5,781 nt of DNA from Pseudomonadota bacterium (GTDB taxonomy: Bacteria; Pseudomonadota; Alphaproteobacteria; Sphingomonadales; Sphingomonadaceae): NCBI GenBank assembly GCA_023427285.1, contig JAEZBH010000068.1, forward strand, positions 1 through 5,781, written 5' to 3'. Below are positions 1 through 5,195 of the stretch, piece after piece (positions within the stretch are counted from its first letter, which is position 1; the number at the start of each line of letters is the position of its first letter). The notes below the pieces were generated by a model that was not told the DNA's origin, ran no database searches, and saw only the letters and a program-made list of their open reading frames with translations. A program made the position numbers and the translations under genes.

Positions 1-706
1 GCACCCAGGCGCGCACCTTCATATCGACACTGCTCTGGTTGAGCGCGGTGATGCCCACTTCCGGCTCAGGGGCCGCCAGCACGTCCGGCAGGGCGCGGGC
101 CGTCTCCAGCAGCAGGGCGCGGGCCTGCTCCAGATCGGCATCATAAGCGACGCCCACCAGCACCTCCACCCGGCGGGTGGCATTGCAGCTGTAGTTGACG
201 ACATGGGACGACCAGATCTGCGAATTGGGCATGGCGACGTAAAGGCCGTCCAGCTGGCGCAGCTCGGTGTTGAACAAACCAACAGAGATGACCGAGCCGG
301 TCACGCCGCCCACCTGCACAATTTCCCCCACCCGCAGCGGGCGCAGGAACACCAGCATGATGCCCGCCGCGATGTTGGAGAGGGTGTTCTGAAGCGCAAG
401 GCCGATGGCAAGGCCCGCCGCGCCAAGCACCGCCAATATGCTGGTGGGCTCCACGCCGAACTTGGGCAGGGCCATCACAACGACCAGCACCAGAACGCCG
501 TACCGCACCACCGCCGACAGGAACAGCGCCACCGTCTCGTCGAGATGGATGCGCTCCATCATCAGCGCCTTGGCCCGACGGCTCATCCAGCCTGAAATGT
601 ACCAGCCGATCAGAATGATGATGATGGCGGCAATGACGCCAAGGCCGAGGTCGATCGCCCGGTCAACCCAAGGGTATGCCATCAAGCGCTGGTAAGCCTG
701 CTCCAT
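1..706 (-). CDS. mscS: Small-conductance mechanosensitive channel, MscS family (3' end outside window)
   Basis: MscS channels form homoheptamers in the inner membrane and open under membrane tension to release solutes during hypo-osmotic shock. I translated 235 codons from the ATG at 706; the C-terminus lies beyond the left edge. Three hydrophobic segments are seen at about residues 18-41, 59-81 and 90-121. The third is the pore helix, with the Gly/Ala pattern LGAAGLAIGLALQ (94-106), then SNIAAG and the FLRPLRVGE motif that enters the beta domain. Further on are DGLYVAMPNSQIW and VGVAYD, both family hallmarks. The protein is colinear with E. coli MscS (286 residues) from near its N-terminus, so about 40-50 residues are probably missing. 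The start is fixed by an in-frame TAA about 25 bp upstream with no other start codon between; the Shine-Dalgarno is weak. Asn107 sits where E. coli MscS has the hinge Gly113. Family assignment is firm; bacteria often carry several MscS paralogues, so the exact symbol is less so. Confidence 0.93.
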   Translation of the reverse strand, partial: MEQAYQRLMAYPWVDRAIDLGLGVIAAIIIILIGWYISGWMSRRAKALMMERIHLDETVALFLSAVVRYGVLVLVVVMALPKFGVEPTSILAVLGAAGLAIGLALQNTLSNIAAGIMLVFLRPLRVGEIVQVGGVTGSVISVGLFNTELRQLDGLYVAMPNSQIWSSHVVNYSCNATRRVEVLVGVAYDADLEQARALLLETARALPDVLAAPEPEVGITALNQSSVDMKVRAWV

Positions 707-726
707 CTGCCCGTCGCCCGTCGTAG

Positions 727-750
727 TTTATAATCGTTATGCTTCAGGTA
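727..750 (-). promoter_or_regulatory. Possible promoter of the mscS gene
   Basis: On the minus strand an AT-rich patch in the 126-bp gap between zur and mscS contains TATAAA (732 down to 727), about 20 bases before the mscS ATG. A hexamer 17 bases further upstream, TCGGTT, is a poor -35. The -10 match and its position are seen; promoter activity is inferred. I see no intrinsic terminator for zur in this gap. Confidence 0.3.
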
Positions 751-832
751 ACCGAGCGAAGCGGGGCTGACCAGAGGGCTGCGATCAACGGCTGGGCGCA
801 GGCGTCTTCGACAAGGAAAGATAAGGGAGAGG

Positions 833-1330
833 TTACGCAGCGGTGCAGGCGCTGCACAGGCCCTTGACCTCAATGACCGGCTGCTCGGGCGTGAAGCCCC
901 GCGCCTTGGCGGCATTGCGGATTTCCCCGGCGATGCCGTCGTCATCGATGTGGGTGGTCACGCCGCAGCGGTTGCACACCAGAAAGATGCAGTCATGCAC
1001 ATGGTCAGGGTGATCGCAAACGAGAAAGGCGTTGCGGCACTCGATGCGCTTGGCAAGGTTGGTCGCCACGAACAGGTCGAGGATGCGGTAAACCGTGTTG
1101 GGGGCAATGCGCCGCCCCTCCTTGGCCGACACCCGCTCGGCAATGTCATAGGCGCTGGACGGCTGCTCGAAGCTCGACAATGCCTCGTAAACGGACTGCC
1201 GCAGCGGGGTCCATTGCTCGCCCCGGCGCTCCAGCGCCGCCCCGGCCGCCTCAAGGCGCTCCTCGGGCGCCAAATGCTCGCCGTGGTGGCAATGTCCATG
1301 CCCGCTATGTTTGTGATGCTCGTGCGCCAT
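833..1330 (-). CDS. zur: Fur-family zinc-responsive repressor Zur with His-rich N-terminus
   Basis: Zur represses zinc-uptake genes when zinc is sufficient. This 165-residue protein has a winged-helix DNA-binding half (about 26-95: WTPLRQSVYEAL, SAYDIAERV, PNTVYRILDLF) and a C-terminal dimerisation and metal-binding half. Cys119/Cys122 (CNRCG) and Cys159/Cys162 (CSAC) form the expected structural zinc site. Cys105, His107, His110 and His112 lie where Zur has its sensory ligands. The ending IEVKGLCSAC closely resembles E. coli Zur (IEAHGLCAAC) and supports Zur over Fur, PerR or Irr. Residues 3-19 hold nine histidines and Cys14, an extension absent from E. coli Zur. I chose ATG 1330 because GAGG lies 6 bases upstream; a TTG at 1375 would add 15 residues without support. 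The gene lies 67 bp behind the MerC-domain gene on the same strand and is probably co-transcribed with it. Metal specificity is inferred from sequence similarity. Confidence 0.88.
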   Translation of the reverse strand: MAHEHHKHSGHGHCHHGEHLAPEERLEAAGAALERRGEQWTPLRQSVYEALSSFEQPSSAYDIAERVSAKEGRRIAPNTVYRILDLFVATNLAKRIECRNAFLVCDHPDHVHDCIFLVCNRCGVTTHIDDDGIAGEIRNAAKARGFTPEQPVIEVKGLCSACTAA

Positions 1331-1397
1331 AACAACCTCACCCCAAGCATTACCCCCGGCAGGGGAACACCGCAATCTTTGGGGGATGAATATTTGC

Positions 1398-1838
1398 TCA
1401 GGCCGCGTCTTTCAGAGAAACCGGCGACGCCTGATGATGAGCCGGGTGACGGGCGCAGCGCCCGCCGCAGTCCAGTTTGCGCAAACCGCGCCAGTTCAGC
1501 ACATGAGCCGCGGCCAGCACCGTGACGCCCGCAACCGTCAGCGCCACCTCAGGCCAGCCGAGCATCATCGGCAGCACGCCAAGGCCCATCAGCCCAAGGC
1601 CGGCCCCGCCCAGCATCACCGGCGCGCTGCGCCGCAAGCGCAGCCAGCCGCGCCCCAGCGCCCATGCCGCAAGCACGAAAGCCGCCAGCAGGGTATAAAG
1701 ATGGAATTCATGGCTGGAGGGAGCGCTCAGGCTGACAGCCGACAGCCCGACCACGAACGCGCCGCTGGTCAGGCAATGCACCAGACACAGGCCGGACACG
1801 CCGATCGCCGAAAAATCCAACCAGTCAGGCCTGGGCAT
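1398..1838 (-). CDS. MerC-domain integral membrane protein (putative metal transporter)
   Basis: MerC proteins are small four-helix inner-membrane proteins, first known for moving mercuric ions into the cytoplasm in mer operons. Chromosomal homologues outside mer operons have less certain substrates. The 146-residue product has four hydrophobic segments (about 10-32, 46-65, 72-92, 95-115). The first contains the diagnostic GLCLVHCL, whose Cys18 and Cys22 are the expected intramembrane metal ligands. After the last helix a short basic tail carries Cys124, Cys128, His131, His134 and His135, a likely second metal site. The ATG at 1838 is preceded by GAGGAG about 8 bases upstream. No merA, merR, merT or merP is present; the partner is zur immediately downstream and a Zur-box-like site lies upstream. 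I therefore infer a role in zinc or other divalent-metal handling rather than mercury resistance. The MerC-like fold is well supported, the substrate is not. Confidence 0.82.
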   Translation of the reverse strand: MPRPDWLDFSAIGVSGLCLVHCLTSGAFVVGLSAVSLSAPSSHEFHLYTLLAAFVLAAWALGRGWLRLRRSAPVMLGGAGLGLMGLGVLPMMLGWPEVALTVAGVTVLAAAHVLNWRGLRKLDCGGRCARHPAHHQASPVSLKDAA

Positions 1839-1863
1839 TCGCGGAACTCCTCACAACGAGACA

Positions 1864-1893
1864 TGATATATTATCACACCCTGCATCCGGCAA
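1864..1893 (-). promoter_or_regulatory. Predicted promoter with overlapping Zur-box-like operator for the MerC-zur unit
   Basis: Bases 1864-1878 read TGATATATTATCACA, an imperfect palindrome in which five of seven pairs around the central base match. They also contain the exact inverted repeat TGATA-TAT-TATCA (1864-1876). From memory, alphaproteobacterial Zur boxes resemble TGTTATAWNATAACA, and this site differs at only two of the defined positions. On the minus strand TTGCCG (1893-1888) and TATATC (1870-1865) are 17 bases apart and form a reasonable promoter whose -10 lies inside the palindrome, the usual arrangement for repression. The -10 ends 26 bases before the MerC-gene ATG. Site sequence is seen; binding by Zur is inferred. 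Confidence 0.5.
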
Positions 1894-2028
1894 GCCCCTT
1901 GCGTGCAATAAAACGCTTCACCCCTTCCAAGTGCCCCCACCCCCCTGCCTTATCGCCCAGAGGCCAAATGGCTACCGCTGCGGCACGCCTTATGTCGCAG
2001 GGGCTTGGCTGGGCGAACGGTTCCGCCT

Positions 2029-2034
2029 AGGGAG
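2029..2034 (+). promoter_or_regulatory. Ribosome binding site that fixes the ctaA start
   Basis: AGGGAG lies 6 bases before the ATG at 2041. It decides against the in-frame TTG at 2005, which would add 12 residues with no similarity to the family and would place this Shine-Dalgarno sequence inside the coding region. Confidence 0.75.
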
Positions 2035-2040
2035 CAGATC

Positions 2041-3108
2041 ATGAGCGATACCCTGACAAGCCTGTCTGCCGGTGCTGCGCAATCGCAGTCCAACCGGCGC
2101 GCCGTTGCCACCTGGCTGCTGCTGGTGGCCAGCCTTGTGTTCCTGATGGTGATTGTGGGCGGCGCGACCCGGCTGACGGAATCGGGCCTGTCCATCGTCG
2201 AGTGGAAGCCGGTCACGGGCGCTATTCCGCCGCTGACCGATGAGGACTGGCACGAAGCCTTCGAGGCTTACAAGCAGATCCCCGAGTACCAGCTCGAACA
2301 CGCCTGGATGTCGCTGGATGACTTCAAGAACATCTTCTGGTGGGAGTGGGGCCATCGCCTGCTGGGCCGCGTCATCGGCCTTGCCTATGCCCTGCCGTTC
2401 TTCTGGTTCCTGTTCCGCCGCCGCATCCCTGAGGGCTACAGCAAGCCGCTGTGGGGCTTGCTTGTCCTGGGCGGCCTTCAGGGCGCGGTCGGCTGGTGGA
2501 TGGTCTCCTCCGGCCTGACCGAGCGCACGGACGTCAGCCACTATCGCCTCGCCACCCACCTCGGCATCGCACTGGCCATTCTGGCGGGCCTTGTGTGGAC
2601 GGCGCTGAACCTTGTGGCAGACCGCAGCCGCCAGCCCGCCCCGAGCACAGCCAATCGCTGGGCCGTGCCGTTCTTTGCGCTGCTGGTGGCCCAGATCGTG
2701 ATGGGCGCGTTCGTTGCGGGCCTGAACGCAGGCTTTGCCTACAACACCTGGCCGCTGATGGGTGACAGCCTCGTTCCGCCCAACATGTGGGAAGCGGGCC
2801 TCGGCTGGCTGAACCTGGCCGAGAACGGCATTGTGGTGCAGTTCATCCACCGCTTAATCGCCTATGCGCTCGCCGTGGTTGGCGTTTTGTGGATGGTGGA
2901 CGGCTTCCGCACCGGCATCGAGGCCATGAAGAGCCGCGCCATGCTGTTCGGCACTGCGCTGGCCTTCCAGATCACGCTCGGCATTCTCACCATTCTCTAT
3001 GCCGTGCCGATCGTTCTCGGCGTGGCGCATCAGGGCGGTGCTGCCGTTCTGCTGGCTGCGGCGTTGTTCTATGCGCACCGCGGGCGCAACATCGGTCGCG
3101 TTGCCTGA
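2041..3108 (+). CDS. ctaA: Heme A synthase, COX15/CtaA family
   Basis: This inner-membrane enzyme oxidises the C8 methyl group of heme O to a formyl group, making heme A for aa3-type cytochrome c oxidase. The 355-residue product begins with a short polar N-terminus, then a first helix (about 23-42) running into VGGATRLTESGLSIVEWKPV, a signature of this family. FWWEWGHRLLGR follows with His105. The other conserved heme-ligand histidines appear as His167 and His173 (HYRLATH), His270 (FIHRLIAY) and His330 (VAHQGG). About eight hydrophobic helices are visible in two halves, as expected. The protein contains no cysteine, so it lacks the extracellular Cys pair of Bacillus-type CtaA and fits the alphaproteobacterial/mitochondrial COX15 class. 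It heads a likely operon with cutA 22 bp downstream. I found no convincing -35/-10 in the 202-bp upstream gap, which contains a C-rich run near 1933-1946. Confidence 0.96.
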   Translation: MSDTLTSLSAGAAQSQSNRRAVATWLLLVASLVFLMVIVGGATRLTESGLSIVEWKPVTGAIPPLTDEDWHEAFEAYKQIPEYQLEHAWMSLDDFKNIFWWEWGHRLLGRVIGLAYALPFFWFLFRRRIPEGYSKPLWGLLVLGGLQGAVGWWMVSSGLTERTDVSHYRLATHLGIALAILAGLVWTALNLVADRSRQPAPSTANRWAVPFFALLVAQIVMGAFVAGLNAGFAYNTWPLMGDSLVPPNMWEAGLGWLNLAENGIVVQFIHRLIAYALAVVGVLWMVDGFRTGIEAMKSRAMLFGTALAFQITLGILTILYAVPIVLGVAHQGGAAVLLAAALFYAHRGRNIGRVA

Positions 3109-3130
3109 GGCGGCAGAAGGAAGGCCAGCC

Positions 3131-3466
3131 ATGAGCGGCACATCGGAAACAGGCGTGGTGAGTGTGTATGTAACCTTCCCGGCACATTTCGCCGCGGAGG
3201 AAGCCGTCACCAATCTGGTGCGCGAACAGCTTGCCGCCTGCGCCAACCTGATGCCGGGCCTCACTTCCATTTACAAATGGAAGGGGGCCATCGAGCGGGA
3301 CAGCGAATCTGCCGCGCTTCTCAAGACCACGGCGGACCGGGTGGACGCCCTCGTTGCGCGCCTGCGCGAAATTCACCCTTACGATACGCCCTGCATCGTC
3401 GCATGGCCTGTAATCGGCGGATTTGCCCCCTATCTGGAATGGGTGAAGACAGAAACCCGAGTCTAG
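3131..3466 (+). CDS. cutA: Divalent-cation tolerance protein CutA (CutA1)
   Basis: CutA1 is a small, very stable homotrimeric protein with a PII-like ferredoxin fold. It was linked to copper tolerance in E. coli, but its molecular role is still unsettled. The 111-residue product matches in length and in motifs: VSVYVTFP near the start, EEAVTNLVREQLAACANLMP (24-42) with Cys37, TSIYKWKGAIE (45-55), then ALLKT, and the family signature HPYDTPCIVAWP beginning at His82. The chain ends with YLEWVKTET, typical of the C-terminal helix. ATG 3131 is preceded by a purine-rich AGGAAGG; earlier in-frame starts would run into the ctaA coding region. It lies 22 bp after ctaA and 13 bp before the DUF2237 gene, so it is probably translated from a shared message. 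Confidence 0.95.
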   Translation: MSGTSETGVVSVYVTFPAHFAAEEAVTNLVREQLAACANLMPGLTSIYKWKGAIERDSESAALLKTTADRVDALVARLREIHPYDTPCIVAWPVIGGFAPYLEWVKTETRV

Positions 3467-3479
3467 ACAGGGAGAGATC

Positions 3480-3872
3480 ATGGCCTTCGACGACCCGGTT
3501 GAGCGCCACGGATCACCGCGCAACGTTCTGGGCGGCAAGTTGACCGCCTGCTCCTTCTCCCCGCGCACCGGCTTTTATCGCGACGGGTGCTGCAACACCG
3601 GGCCGGAGGACATTGGCCTGCATCTGGTTTGCGCCGTGATGACCGAAGAGTTCCTCGCCTTCAGCAAAAGCCGCGGCAACGACCTCTCAACCCCGCGCCC
3701 CAAGTATGAGTTTGAGGGCCTGAAACCCGGCGATCGCTGGTGCCTGTGCGCCCTGCGCTGGGTGGAGGCGCTACAGGCAGGCGTTGCCCCGCCCCTCAAG
3801 CTGGAGGCCACCAACGAGGCAACGCTGCTGCTCATTCCCCTGGAAATCCTCAAACGTCATGCAGCGGATTGA
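3480..3872 (+). CDS. DUF2237 family protein, function unknown
   Basis: I recognise this as a DUF2237 protein; I know of no established function for that family. The 130-residue, apparently soluble product carries the family core almost in full: NVLGGKLTACS, then TGFYRDGCCNTGPEDIG (30-46), HLVCAVMTEEF, SKSRGNDLSTPRP (62-74), and GLKPGDRWCLCALRW (80-94), ending in LEATNEATLLLIPLEILKRH. Six cysteines (24, 37, 38, 51, 88, 90) sit inside conserved blocks together with His48, which would suit a metal or redox site, though that is only inference. There is no signal peptide or membrane segment. The ATG follows a GGGAGAG Shine-Dalgarno and starts 13 bp after cutA, making it the likely last gene of the ctaA-cutA unit. 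Confidence 0.9.
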   Translation: MAFDDPVERHGSPRNVLGGKLTACSFSPRTGFYRDGCCNTGPEDIGLHLVCAVMTEEFLAFSKSRGNDLSTPRPKYEFEGLKPGDRWCLCALRWVEALQAGVAPPLKLEATNEATLLLIPLEILKRHAAD

Positions 3873-3890
3873 AACTCAGCCCCAATTTCA

Positions 3891-3912
3891 GTGTGGTATT
3901 ATTTTACCACAC
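3891..3912. repeat. Perfect 8-bp inverted repeat between the DUF2237 gene and rplM
   Basis: GTGTGGTA (3891-3898) and TACCACAC (3905-3912) are exact reverse complements separated by the AT-rich TTATTT. The element starts 18 bp after the DUF2237 stop and ends 20 bp before the predicted rplM -35. As RNA it would form an 8-bp hairpin with a 6-base loop, but neither strand has a following T-run, so an intrinsic terminator is unlikely. An operator for a dimeric regulator or a transcript-end-stabilising hairpin fits better. The symmetry is seen; the function is unknown. Confidence 0.6.
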
Positions 3913-3932
3913 GCCAAAACCCTGCTTTCTCC

Positions 3933-3961
3933 TTGACTCTGTGCCCCGCCTCACGCAATTA
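3933..3961 (+). promoter_or_regulatory. Predicted sigma70-type promoter of rplM-rpsI
   Basis: TTGACT (3933-3938) is followed after exactly 17 bases by CAATTA (3956-3961), a weak -10. Transcription would begin near 3968 and give a leader of about 54 bases. The strong -35 and correct spacing in the gap before a ribosomal protein operon support the call. The first five bases after TTG of the -35 region read GACTC, a GANTC site. Confidence 0.55.
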
Positions 3962-3972
3962 GCCCATGGTTC

Positions 3973-3993
3973 GGCGGCGGATTTTCCGTCGCC
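3973..3993 (+). promoter_or_regulatory. Hairpin in the rplM 5' leader
   Basis: GGCGGCGGA (3973-3981) can pair with TCCGTCGCC (3985-3993) across a TTT loop: nine pairs with one G-U. It begins a few bases after the predicted transcription start and ends 18 bases before the GAGG Shine-Dalgarno (4012-4015). In E. coli, L13 is reported to repress rplM-rpsI through the mRNA leader, so this structure is a candidate for comparable control. Structure is seen; regulation is inferred. Confidence 0.45.
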
Positions 3994-4021
3994 ATTTGAT
4001 TTGTGAACACCGAGGCACATC

Positions 4022-4486
4022 ATGAAGACCTACGTCGCCAAACCGGCGGAGGTGGAAAAGAAGTGGCTGTTGATCGACGCAGAAGGTCTCGTAGTAGGCC
4101 GTCTCGCCACCATCATCGCCAACCACCTGCGCGGCAAGCACAAGACCAGCTTCACTCCCCACGTGGATTGCGGCGATAACGTCATCGTCATCAACGCGGA
4201 CAAGGTGAAGTTCACCGGCCGCAAGCTGACGCAGAAGTTCTACTACCGCCACACCGGCTATGCCGGCGGTATCAAGGAAGTTCGCGCAGACAAGGTTCTC
4301 GAAGGCCGCTTCCCGGAGCGCGTTCTGGAGAAGGCCGTTGAGCGCATGGTTCCGCGCGGTCCGCTCGGCCACCAGCAGATGCGCAACCTGCGCGTTTATG
4401 CCGGCGCTTCGCACCCGCATGAAGCCCAGAGCCCGGTTGTGCTGGACGTGGCGTCGATGAACGCCAAGAATAAGCGAGGCGCATAA
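4022..4486 (+). CDS. rplM: 50S ribosomal protein L13
   Basis: L13 is an early-assembling 23S rRNA-binding protein of the large subunit. The 154-residue product is full length, slightly longer than the 142 residues of E. coli. It shows [16 protein letters not shown] near the N-terminus, then [20 protein letters not shown], the [19 protein letters not shown] block, and the C-terminal signature [23 protein letters not shown] 4022 has GAGG 6 bases upstream. The stop codon overlaps the rpsI start by one base (TAATG), so the two genes are almost certainly translationally coupled. Confidence 0.98.
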   Translation: MKTYVAKPAEVEKKWLLIDAEGLVVGRLATIIANHLRGKHKTSFTPHVDCGDNVIVINADKVKFTGRKLTQKFYYRHTGYAGGIKEVRADKVLEGRFPERVLEKAVERMVPRGPLGHQQMRNLRVYAGASHPHEAQSPVVLDVASMNAKNKRGA

Positions 4487-4968
4487 TGGTCGAGAAGCAT
4501 TCCCTTGAGGACCTGAAGTCCCTCGGCGCTGGCGACGGTGAAGTCACCGCCGCTCCGATTCGCGAGCCGCAGATCGACGCTTATGGCCGCGCCTACGCTA
4601 CCGGTCGCCGCAAGAACGCCGTTGCACGCGTTTGGGTGAAGCCGGGCACGGGCAAGGTTACCGTCAACGGCCGTGACCAGGAAGTTTACTTCGCTCGTCC
4701 GACCCTTCGTCTCGTGATCAACCAGCCGTTCCTGGTTGCTGATCGCGAAGGCCAGTACGACGTGATCGCTACCGTTGTCGGCGGCGGTCTGTCCGGTCAG
4801 GCCGGTGCCGTGAAGCACGGTATCGCTCAGGCTCTGAGCCGCTACGAGCCGGCTCTGCGCGGCGCTGTGAAGGCTGCCGGCTTCCTTACCCGCGACGCCC
4901 GCGTCGTTGAGCGTAAGAAGTACGGTAAGGCCGGTGCACGCCGTAGCATCCAGTTCTCTAAGCGTTAA
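4486..4968 (+). CDS. rpsI: 30S ribosomal protein S9
   Basis: S9 sits in the head of the small subunit, and its basic C-terminal tail reaches the P-site tRNA. The 160-residue product contains the family core [20 protein letters not shown] (38-57), [24 protein letters not shown], and the expected tail ending in SKR. It is about 30 residues longer than E. coli S9 because of an N-terminal acidic extension, a form usual in alphaproteobacteria. A GAGG lies about 6 bases before the ATG, inside the end of rplM. The gene ends the ribosomal operon 48 bp before a strong terminator. Confidence 0.98.
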   Translation: MVEKHSLEDLKSLGAGDGEVTAAPIREPQIDAYGRAYATGRRKNAVARVWVKPGTGKVTVNGRDQEVYFARPTLRLVINQPFLVADREGQYDVIATVVGGGLSGQAGAVKHGIAQALSRYEPALRGAVKAAGFLTRDARVVERKKYGKAGARRSIQFSKR

Positions 4969-5016
4969 TCGCGACGAAACGGAAGTCGGGGCGACAAGCC
5001 TTACGATTACCGGGAA

Positions 5017-5050
5017 AGGGCGTGGTCTTCGGACCGCGCCCTTTTTCTTT
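5017..5050 (+). terminator. Rho-independent terminator of rplM-rpsI
   Basis: Bases 5017-5027 (AGGGCGTGGTC) pair with 5032-5042 (GACCGCGCCCT) over a TTCG tetraloop. This gives eleven pairs with one G-U and can be extended by two A-U pairs. The stem runs directly into TTTTTCTTT. This is a textbook intrinsic terminator 48 bp after the rpsI stop. Confidence 0.93.
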
Positions 5051-5065
5051 GGGGCCTTTTTCTTT
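5040..5065 (+). repeat. Tandem duplication of the terminator T-tract
   Basis: CCTTTTTCTTT occurs at 5040-5050 and again at 5055-5065, separated by GGGG. The first copy is the tail of the rpsI terminator. The second has no equally strong stem of its own, so it may be a local duplication or a backup pause tract. Confidence 0.6.
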
Positions 5066-5159
5066 AGGTGCGACGAGCGCGCATTCCCACACCGCCCCTC
5101 CCGTTGCGCCGAAGCGACAGCGGAAAAAGGTGAAGCTAGCGTAATAACCCGCGGCGGAC

Positions 5160-5188
5160 TTTCGCGTTTTTACAAACCCGCCTATTCT
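5160..5188 (+). promoter_or_regulatory. Weak candidate promoter for the DsbD/ScsB-like gene, possibly leaderless
   Basis: TATTCT (5183-5188) lies 7 bases before the ATG at 5196, with TTTCGC (5160-5165) 17 bases upstream as a poor -35. A start point 7-8 bases after this -10 would coincide with the ATG. That would explain why no Shine-Dalgarno sequence is visible in the C-rich bases before it. Apart from this, the rpsI terminator and its duplicated T-tract, I see nothing else in the 227-bp gap from 4969 to 5195. Confidence 0.3.
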
Positions 5189-5195
5189 TCCGCCC

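Noticed and set aside
203..695. Plus-strand open frames opposite the MscS gene
   Set aside because: The minus strand here encodes a continuous, well-conserved MscS protein; the plus-strand frames have shadow composition and no recognisable domain.
1343..1366. Small CCCC/GGGG hairpin between the MerC gene and zur
   Set aside because: Only four to five pairs and no T-run; too short to call a terminator or attenuator.
1331..1375. Earlier TTG start for zur at 1375
   Set aside because: The ATG at 1330 has a properly spaced GAGG; the added 15 residues look like non-coding translation.
1398..1838. A mercury-resistance (mer) operon
   Set aside because: Only a MerC-domain gene is present; there is no merR, merT, merP or merA, and the adjacent regulator is Fur-family.
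1386..2030. Plus-strand open frame (214 codons) opposite the MerC-domain gene
   Set aside because: It overlaps the MerC gene and its promoter, and has the Gln/His/Arg/Pro-rich composition of an antisense frame.
2005..2040. Earlier TTG start for ctaA at 2005
   Set aside because: It would place the strong AGGGAG ribosome site inside the coding region and add 12 residues not seen in the family.
1990..2850. Long minus-strand open frame (286 codons) opposite ctaA
   Set aside because: It lies antisense to a clearly recognised COX15 gene; its translation is low-complexity and rich in Gln, Arg, Ala and His, as expected from GC-biased codons read backwards, and it matches no family I know.
3891..3912. 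Intrinsic terminator of the ctaA operon
   Set aside because: The inverted repeat is not followed by a T-run on either strand, so it is listed as a repeat of unknown function.
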